Of a stretch of 5,462 nucleotides of DNA, positions 1 to 4,480 are shown piece by piece. Position 1 is the first letter of the stretch, and every line of letters begins with the position of its first letter. Origin of the DNA: JAFGFG01 sp964442905 (GTDB taxonomy: Archaea; Aenigmatarchaeota; Aenigmatarchaeia; QMZP01; JAFGSV01). Under the pieces are notes generated by a model, which had not been told where the DNA came from, ran no database searches, and saw only the letters and a program-made list of their open reading frames with translations. The DNA is taken from positions 1-5,462 of the forward strand of contig CAYUBD010000052.1 of NCBI GenBank assembly GCA_964442905.1, read 5' to 3'. Made by a program: the position numbers and the translations under genes.

Positions 1-506
1 ACCTGCCTTTCAGGAGCAGATTCGATTTCATCATGTCCATAGGCGTTCTTCATCATCTTCCCGACCCCAGGCAGGGGTATCTCGAACTCGTCAAAATAGC
101 GAAGCCCAAAACACTCATTTTTGCATGGCTTTACGGAAAAGAAGGGAGGGCGTTCAAAACGTTCTTCCTTGAAGGGACAATACGGAAGGTTGCGGTACGC
201 ATGCCCCAGAAAATGCTCTACTACTTCTGCTATCTTCCCGCGGTGCTGTACCACACGGCAAACCAGCTTTACAAATTTCTCAACAAAGTTGGCGCCAGGA
301 AACTGGCTGAAAGGATGCCATTCAAGAATTACGCCAAGTTCCCCTTCCGGGTGAAGCTTGCGGATGCCTACGACTTCCTCGGAACACCCATCAACAATTA
401 TTATACGCGGGAGGAATGCGAGAAATGGGCAAAGGACGCGAACCTCAGGGACATATCAGTCACTTCCCTCGGAGGCAGGAGCTGGCGGATATTCGGGAAG
501 AAGTGA
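1..506 (+). CDS. SAM-dependent class I methyltransferase, C-terminal part (5' end cut by window edge)
   Basis: This is the C-terminal portion of a cytoplasmic SAM-dependent methyltransferase. The frame is open from base 3 to the TGA at 504-506, giving 167 residues. An ATG at 33 is not the true start: the residues just before it (FDFI) run straight into MSIGVLHHLPDP, the beta-4 region of class I methyltransferases, usually written as FDxVxxxGVLHHLxDP. The SAM-binding glycine motif must therefore lie upstream of the window. After this motif comes a helix (RQGYLELVKIAKP) and a strand (LIFAWLYGKEG) that match the usual 'lkPgG.l.iwvyg.eg' pattern, although the usual PGG is changed to PKT. The remainder is a basic, aromatic-rich helical region and a closing YYTREECEKWAKDANL segment typical of the last domain helix. 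Related enzymes often sit in glycan clusters. The substrate cannot be told from the sequence; a sugar, lipid or quinone is possible. The gene converges on the GT2 gene with no spacing. Confidence 0.85.
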   Translation, partial: LPFRSRFDFIMSIGVLHHLPDPRQGYLELVKIAKPKTLIFAWLYGKEGRAFKTFFLEGTIRKVAVRMPQKMLYYFCYLPAVLYHTANQLYKFLNKVGARKLAERMPFKNYAKFPFRVKLADAYDFLGTPINNYYTREECEKWAKDANLRDISVTSLGGRSWRIFGKK

Positions 507-1439
507 CTAAAACGCCCTTCTGAGACCTGTCAAAGTCCCGAAGAGCTGGGCAAGCTGCTTGAGCGTATGTATAGCTGAGAATACGGGCGTCATCAATCCC
601 ATGCCATTCTTTGCCCCTATCCACATATATGCGAGATACAGCACAAGTACCTGTGCCAGGAATGCATATGCGAATAACATATTCATGAATGAGAGCGAAG
701 CAAAAATCAACAGCAGTGGGACATACAAAATCCTGGCGTAGTATTCGATGCCCCTGAGCTCCTTGTGCTTGGAATAAAGCAATGGATAGTGCCTGCCGTA
801 GTTATACCATTTTTTGATTATGCCCATTATGCTTGTCGGGTGGTCATGTTGCACCCACATGTCAGGTGAGAAAAGGAGTCTATAGCCTTTTTTCACAAGC
901 CTGAAGTTGAAGTCCGGATCCTCCCCGGAACTTGAGGTAAATGATTCATCGAATTTCATATCACCGATTGCTACCCTTTTATAAATCACATCCATGGTGG
1001 CGATTGAAGTGACATCATGCTCACGGCCTGCTGTTTCGCCATAAAGGAGAACATTGAGGGATTTTGCGACTACACCCTTGTCCCGGCTCATTCCCGGGCC
1101 GCCAACTCCGGCAGCACCACTGGATTTAAGCAATCTGAGCGCTTTTTCCGACCAGCCCTTAGGAAGCGTGACATCGGAATCCACAAACGCTATGTATTCG
1201 CCTTTTCCCTTCGCGAGTCCCACGTTTCTGGCAGACGCTGGCCCCCTGTTTTCATACCTGAAATATTTCACAGTCTTTCCAAACTTTTTCATCAGATTTT
1301 CTGTACCATCCGTGCTCCCGTCATCGACAACTATGACTTCCTTTTTCACTTTTTGGGACATGACGGATTCAATGCATTTTCCCAGCGTTCTTTCAGAGTT
1401 GTACGTCGGTATTACGAATGAGACCATTTCACTTTTCAT
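507..1439 (-). CDS. GT2-family glycosyltransferase with C-terminal membrane segments
   Basis: This inverting GT-A-fold glycosyltransferase should transfer a sugar from a nucleotide-activated donor to a glycan or lipid acceptor at the cytoplasmic membrane face. With the start at 1439 it has 310 residues. Visible motifs are the N-terminal strand VSFVIPTYNSE, the nucleotide-binding VVDDGSTDGT (D39-D40), the NRGPASARNVG helix, the metal-binding DSD (87-89), and GED (172-174), where the acidic pair is the likely catalytic-base region. A HDHPTS segment follows at 198-203. Two hydrophobic stretches near 237-255 and 255-275 look like membrane helices, and the C-terminal tail resembles the amphipathic end of other membrane GT2 enzymes. 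A GTG at 1448 would overlap the upstream TGA by four bases, but the ATG at 1439 has AGGTGA five bases ahead, so I prefer it; an ATG at 1427 is also possible. It is the second gene of a minus-strand operon. The donor and acceptor are unknown. Confidence 0.93.
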   Translation of the reverse strand: MKSEMVSFVIPTYNSERTLGKCIESVMSQKVKKEVIVVDDGSTDGTENLMKKFGKTVKYFRYENRGPASARNVGLAKGKGEYIAFVDSDVTLPKGWSEKALRLLKSSGAAGVGGPGMSRDKGVVAKSLNVLLYGETAGREHDVTSIATMDVIYKRVAIGDMKFDESFTSSSGEDPDFNFRLVKKGYRLLFSPDMWVQHDHPTSIMGIIKKWYNYGRHYPLLYSKHKELRGIEYYARILYVPLLLIFASLSFMNMLFAYAFLAQVLVLYLAYMWIGAKNGMGLMTPVFSAIHTLKQLAQLFGTLTGLRRAF

Positions 1440-1444
1440 GTATA

Positions 1445-1450
1445 TCACCT
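1445..1450 (-). promoter_or_regulatory. Ribosome-binding site of the GT2 gene, containing the upstream stop codon
   Basis: On the minus strand this reads AGGTGA, followed by a five-base spacer and the ATG at 1439. The AGG is the last sense codon (Arg) and the TGA is the stop codon of the upstream GT4 gene. A ribosome ending that gene would sit on the binding site of the next one, which suggests translational coupling. This site decides the start choice for the GT2 gene. Confidence 0.75.
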
Positions 1451-2539
1451 AATCTTGCTGACAAGAAAATCAATTTCCTTTTCTATATTCTTCTCGAGGT
1501 CATAGTGTTTGAATATCCTTTCCCTTGCCTTCCTGCCCAGTCTTTTCGCTTCATCTGGCTTTGACAGCAGGTAAATTATCTTCTCCGTCAGCATCTTCTC
1601 GTTTCCCGGTTCAATCAGTATACCGCAGCTTTCATCGAGGTAATCAGGCACCCCGCCGACTTTCGTTGCTATGCATGCAAGTCCCGTTCCCATAGCTTCT
1701 ACGAGCGCCCTCGGTGATGCATCAAAGAGTGACGGCAGGACGAATATGTCGGATGCCTTAAGCAGGGACGGTATGTTTTTTGCGAAACCCATGAAGTGTA
1801 CATTCCCCCCTGCTGCATTTTCACATTCCTTTCTCTGCTCGCCGTCGCCACAGATTATGAGGTGGGTATCCGGGAATTTCCCTCTGACATTATTGAACGA
1901 TTTTATCAGTGTGAACGGGTCCTTTATCTTTATCAGTCTGCCTATGAATATCAACTTTTTCCCTTTGAGACCGCTTATTTTTTTGTCAGGCTCGGGATCA
2001 CGGAAGCTGTCTAAAATAAGGGAATTCCCCGGTATTCCCAGTATTTCTCCTCTATCCCCTACGAACTTCCTTACGTCTTTGTTTGCTGCAATGAAGTAAT
2101 CAGCGAAATTGAGCAGGAATGATTCCAGTCTCATGATGAAAGACCTCTTGATGCGGCTTTCTATGGGCTGGTGCCACAGATAAAGGTAATCCAGGAGAAC
2201 CTTTGCACTGGTGAGTTTGTTCACAAAAGGAACAGACAGCATACCGGATACCGATTCCACGTGCAATATCTTTATCCTGAACCTCATGACGTAATAGAGA
2301 ATGATTATCCAGCCGAACAGTGAATAAAGGAAAGCATTGTAAAACCTCACATGCCTGCAGTTTTTTGGGAACATCTCTTCAAAATTCTTGGAATCGTGGG
2401 AAAACACAAAGACCCCGTCCGACTTCTCGGCGTATTTTTTGACTACGAAACGTTCTACCATGAATGACCTGTCGCCGCCCATCTTGTCCATTATTTCCTG
2501 GAATGAGCCATGACGGCTCAATACGATACCCGTGTTCAT
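1445..2539 (-). CDS. GT4-type glycosyltransferase with variant D-X7-E motif
   Basis: This 364-residue protein is a retaining GT-B-fold glycosyltransferase, expected to act in the cytoplasm or at the inner membrane face on a growing glycan. The C-terminal domain is clear: IFIGRLIKIKDP (R201, K206) is the donor-phosphate-binding region, LIICGDGEQRKE and VHFMGF follow, then a SLFDASPRALVEAM segment (270-283) and VGGVPDY. The classical E-X7-E motif is here D273-X7-E281, with aspartate in the first position. The N-terminal domain (1-180) is more variable, with a hydrophobic helix near 73-88 (GWIIILYYVM) that may touch the membrane. Length and domain order are normal for the family, so the gene looks complete. 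The ATG at 2539 is supported by AGGTGA four bases upstream. It is the first gene of a two-gene operon with the GT2 gene and is divergent from the FkbM gene. The sugar specificity cannot be read from the sequence. Confidence 0.93.
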   Translation of the reverse strand: MNTGIVLSRHGSFQEIMDKMGGDRSFMVERFVVKKYAEKSDGVFVFSHDSKNFEEMFPKNCRHVRFYNAFLYSLFGWIIILYYVMRFRIKILHVESVSGMLSVPFVNKLTSAKVLLDYLYLWHQPIESRIKRSFIMRLESFLLNFADYFIAANKDVRKFVGDRGEILGIPGNSLILDSFRDPEPDKKISGLKGKKLIFIGRLIKIKDPFTLIKSFNNVRGKFPDTHLIICGDGEQRKECENAAGGNVHFMGFAKNIPSLLKASDIFVLPSLFDASPRALVEAMGTGLACIATKVGGVPDYLDESCGILIEPGNEKMLTEKIIYLLSKPDEAKRLGRKARERIFKHYDLEKNIEKEIDFLVSKIR

Positions 2540-2543
2540 GAAT

Positions 2544-2549
2544 TCACCT
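2544..2549 (-). promoter_or_regulatory. Ribosome-binding site of the first GT4 gene
   Basis: The minus strand reads AGGTGA followed by ATTC and the ATG at 2539. It is the same core as at the GT2 gene and matches the CACCU-containing end of archaeal 16S rRNA. It fixes the GT4 start at 2539 and argues that this mRNA has a leader long enough to carry the site. Confidence 0.75.
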
Positions 2550-2559
2550 GAAGTCGTTG

Positions 2560-2588
2560 ATTTTAATAAGATTCAGGAAGATATAAAA
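2560..2588 (-). promoter_or_regulatory. Candidate archaeal promoter for the GT4-GT2 operon
   Basis: Two TATA-like boxes face the GT4 gene. The distal one reads TTTTATAT on the minus strand (2588 to 2581); with the usual archaeal spacing of about 26 bases it would start transcription near 2558, leaving a leader of roughly 20 bases that includes the AGGTGA site. The proximal one, CTTATTAAAAT (2570 to 2560), is centred about 27 bases from the ATG and would start transcription almost at the start codon, losing the ribosome-binding site. The distal box therefore fits better. Assignment is by pattern and spacing only. Confidence 0.45.
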
Positions 2589-2633
2589 CCGTGCCTAGCA
2601 TTTCTGTTGCAATAAAGTTTAGAGAATCTTAGC

Positions 2634-2654
2634 ATTATATTGACTTATTAAAAT
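2634..2654 (+). promoter_or_regulatory. Candidate promoter for the FkbM methyltransferase gene
   Basis: Two A/T boxes precede the gene: ATTATATT at 2634-2641 and CTTATTAAAAT at 2644-2654. The first is centred about 33 bases before the first ATG and would give a leader of a few bases. The second is centred about 22 bases before the ATG at 2670 and about 25 before the ATG at 2673. No ribosome-binding site precedes either ATG, so a leaderless or nearly leaderless mRNA is likely if this is an archaeon. Confidence 0.4.
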
Positions 2655-2669
2655 GACCAATAATCATAT

Positions 2670-3476
2670 ATGATGAAGGTGACACTTCTCGTTAGGAACC
2701 AGATCGGCTTTATAAAGCAGTTTGCCGGAATACGGTCAAAGTTAATAGCCATATTGAATGCCTTGATCAGTACAGTCCTGATAGAATACCTTAAAATGGG
2801 TATGATCGCCAAGCATTTTCTGAAAAGGAAATTCAAGGTCAGAGTCAAATTCCAGGATATGCTCCTCTATTTGAGGTTTCCATCTTCCGATTTTTCCGCT
2901 CTGAATGAGACGTGTCATAAAATGATTTACGATTTGGAGGAAAACCCGAAAGGTATCATATTTGACTGCGGGGCGCACATAGGCACATTCACGGTCAAGC
3001 ATGCACTCGACAGGAAGAACATCATTTACTCATTTGAGCCGGAACCACACAATTACATGCTGCTAAACGAGAACGTCGAGTTAAATTGTCAGCGAAACGT
3101 CAAGACATTCAAAATCGCATTAAGCGACTGCGATGGCGATGGACTTCTTGGCGTATCAGATTCCAGCACAGTCAATCCATCGCTTTATGGAAGGGGCGGT
3201 AAAAAAATACATGTAAATGTCTCGACAGTGGATTCTGTAGTTGAAAACGAGAAAATAAGGGTGGTTGACTTCATGAAGATTGATGTGGAAGGCGCTGAAA
3301 TAAATCTTTTGAAGGGCGCATTCGGCACACTCAGGAAGTTCCATCCAAAAATCGTAGTTGAAACAGACGACTTTGACGGTGTGAAAAAGCTACTGGCACG
3401 TGCCGGTTACAAACACTTCAGTTCATGGGAATCTTATTCCAACATGGAAAAACCGAACATACTATTTTGCAAATAA
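2670..3476 (+). CDS. FkbM-family SAM-dependent methyltransferase
   Basis: This 268-residue enzyme belongs to the FkbM family (Methyltransf_21), whose studied members methylate hydroxyl groups of sugars or polyketide-linked groups using SAM. The SAM-binding motif I is IIFDCGAHIGTFT (97-108), followed by the acidic motif YSFEPEPHN (120-128). The family signature VVDFMKIDVEGAEINLLKGA (198-217) is complete, and PKIVVETDD (226-234) closes the core. Residues 1-90 form a family-typical N-terminal extension; within it, residues 21-40 make a hydrophobic helix (LIAILNALISTVLIEYL) that may hold the protein at the membrane, though it is short for a true transmembrane segment. The start is uncertain between ATG 2670 and the adjacent ATG 2673, neither with a ribosome-binding site; the promoter spacing slightly favours 2673. 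It stands alone on the + strand between two minus-strand units, divergent from GT4 and convergent with the epimerase. Sugar O-methylation is inferred from the setting. Confidence 0.92.
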   Translation: MMKVTLLVRNQIGFIKQFAGIRSKLIAILNALISTVLIEYLKMGMIAKHFLKRKFKVRVKFQDMLLYLRFPSSDFSALNETCHKMIYDLEENPKGIIFDCGAHIGTFTVKHALDRKNIIYSFEPEPHNYMLLNENVELNCQRNVKTFKIALSDCDGDGLLGVSDSSTVNPSLYGRGGKKIHVNVSTVDSVVENEKIRVVDFMKIDVEGAEINLLKGAFGTLRKFHPKIVVETDDFDGVKKLLARAGYKHFSSWESYSNMEKPNILFCK

Positions 3477-3492
3477 TGTTTCAATCTCTTGA

Positions 3493-3508
3493 GAATGCCG
3501 GAATGCCG
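3493..3508. repeat. Tandem 8-bp direct repeat between convergent genes
   Basis: GAATGCCG occurs twice without a gap (3493-3500 and 3501-3508) and fills half of the 33-base space between the FkbM stop and the epimerase stop. It is too short to be called a regulatory element; slippage during replication is the simplest origin. No T-rich run that would mark an archaeal terminator is seen on either strand here. Confidence 0.6.
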
Positions 3509-3509
3509 A

Positions 3510-4439
3510 CTATTTCCCGGAACGCAGCACTTTCGTATACCATTCAATTGATTTTTGAATTCCTTCTTCAATCATGGTTTTTGAGCTGTGGCCAAGTTTT
3601 GATCTGGCTTTTGTCGTGTCGGCAATGAACTTTTCAACTTCACCGACCCTGGTGTCCTTCATTAAAATCTCGTTTTTGCCTTTCATGTATTCCCGTATCA
3701 TCCGTGCGATTTCCTCGATTGAATAGGCCTTCCCGCTGCCTATATTGAAGACATCGTTTTTCACTTCACCGAATTTTTCCACACACTTCATCACACCGGC
3801 AACAGCATCATCGATGTATGTGAAATCCAGAAGCTTCTCTTTCCCGTAAATCTCAAGGTCCTTATTCTCCTTTGTAAGTTTTATGAAGATCGGAACAACC
3901 CTGTCACTTTCATCGTACATACCGTATACATTCGAAAACCTAACGATGATGAAATCCATGCCATAACACTGGTTGTATGCATGTACAAGTGCCTCGCCGC
4001 CTATCTTGGAAGCGGTATACGGGCTTTCACAATTCTTAACGAAAGCGTCGTCTTCAGAGTGTTCAATCCTTTCCGAATTCCCGTAAACCTCCCTGCTTGA
4101 AGCGAAAATGAACCTTTTTATGCTGTTCTTCCTGCAGAATTCAAGCGTGTTGAACAGCGTCTGTATATTTTCCATGGCTTTCCGGGGGTCTACGACAAGA
4201 TTGTAAACCCTGGCATTTGCCGCCAGGTGGATAACCAAGTCGAAATCTGTAGGGATCTTATCAAAGCTTTTCCCATCGAGGGCATTCCCCACTACTGTTA
4301 TCTCGTTTACCTTTTCCACCCATTTGTTAGGTCTGCAGTCCAGACCCACAACATCGAATCCTCCATCCAGAAGCTTCTCAGAAAGCCTGGTCCCTATGGT
4401 ACCGCTGCTTCCAGTTACAAGAATCTTTTTCATTTTCAT
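3510..4439 (-). CDS. NAD-dependent sugar-nucleotide epimerase/dehydratase (extended SDR)
   Basis: This 309-residue cytoplasmic enzyme should interconvert or modify a nucleotide sugar that feeds the neighbouring glycosyltransferases. It has the extended-SDR layout: ILVTGSSGTIG with GxxGxxG at 10-16, D34 at the end of beta-2 favouring NAD over NADP, HLAANARV near 71-78, FASSREVYG (112-120) with the catalytic serine at 114 or 115, and Y141-x3-K145 (YTASK). RFSNVYG (167-173) and FTYIDDAVAG (206-215) are the substrate-domain motifs of the family. Length fits UDP-glucose 4-epimerase-like proteins. The glutamate in SREVYG aligns with the acidic residue of dTDP-glucose dehydratases (TDE) and UDP-glucuronate decarboxylases (TSE), so the exact reaction is open. 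The ATG at 4439 lacks a strong ribosome-binding site (only AGGT, nine bases away); ATG 4433 is an alternative. It follows the second GT4 gene by 41 bases and may be cotranscribed with it or use its own promoter. Confidence 0.93.
   Translation of the reverse strand: MKMKKILVTGSSGTIGTRLSEKLLDGGFDVVGLDCRPNKWVEKVNEITVVGNALDGKSFDKIPTDFDLVIHLAANARVYNLVVDPRKAMENIQTLFNTLEFCRKNSIKRFIFASSREVYGNSERIEHSEDDAFVKNCESPYTASKIGGEALVHAYNQCYGMDFIIVRFSNVYGMYDESDRVVPIFIKLTKENKDLEIYGKEKLLDFTYIDDAVAGVMKCVEKFGEVKNDVFNIGSGKAYSIEEIARMIREYMKGKNEILMKDTRVGEVEKFIADTTKARSKLGHSSKTMIEEGIQKSIEWYTKVLRSGK
3825..4379. repeat. 15-bp direct repeat inside the epimerase gene
   Basis: ATCCAGAAGCTTCTC occurs at 3825-3839 and again at 4365-4379, exactly 540 bases (180 codons) apart and in the same frame. 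On the coding strand both copies encode EKLLD (residues 21-25 and 201-205). The two protein sites are structurally unrelated, so this is probably coincidence of a common residue run with identical codons, but recombination between copies would delete 180 codons in frame. Confidence 0.6.
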
Positions 4440-4460
4440 ATCAATAATACCTGTGTGATG

Positions 4461-4468
4461 TTAATAAA
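4461..4468 (-). promoter_or_regulatory. Candidate TATA box for the epimerase gene
   Basis: The minus strand reads TTTATTAA here, centred about 25 bases before the ATG at 4439. That is the spacing expected for an archaeal promoter whose transcript begins at or next to the start codon, and it agrees with the lack of a strong ribosome-binding site. If real, the epimerase can be transcribed separately from the upstream GT4 gene. Evidence is pattern and spacing only. Confidence 0.4.
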
Positions 4469-4480
4469 TGGCATGCGAAT

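Larger units (their letters stand above)
2560..2654. repeat. 11-bp inverted repeat spanning the divergent promoter region
   Basis: ATTTTAATAAG at 2560-2570 and CTTATTAAAAT at 2644-2654 are perfect reverse complements, separated by 73 bases. Each copy points toward one of the two divergent genes, ending 20 bases before the minus-strand ATG (2539) and 15 bases before the plus-strand ATG (2670). They could be paired TATA elements, or half-sites for a shared regulator. Because the repeat is all A/T except one base per copy, chance in an A/T-rich region is possible. Confidence 0.5.

Noticed and set aside
1054..1452. Open frame of 132 codons on the + strand opposite the GT2 gene
   Set aside because: It lies wholly antisense to a strongly supported GT2 coding region, has a serine/proline/phenylalanine-rich composition typical of a shadow frame, and shows no recognisable motif.
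2540..2669. A small RNA or small protein gene in the divergent intergenic region
   Set aside because: No open frame of useful length and no stable folded element was seen; the A/T boxes explain the region better as a promoter.
2676..2682. AAGGTGA just inside the FkbM gene as a ribosome-binding site for a later start
   Set aside because: No ATG, GTG or TTG in frame follows within usable distance; the next in-frame ATG candidate is around 2796, far too distant.
2742..3002. Minus-strand open frame of 86 codons opposite the FkbM gene
   Set aside because: It lies inside the FkbM coding region, covering the N-terminal part and SAM motif I on the other strand, and has no motif of its own.
3481..3494. 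Possible hairpin TCTC-TT-GAGA after the FkbM stop as a terminator
   Set aside because: The stem is only four base pairs with a two-base loop and no T run follows, so it does not meet bacterial or archaeal terminator patterns.
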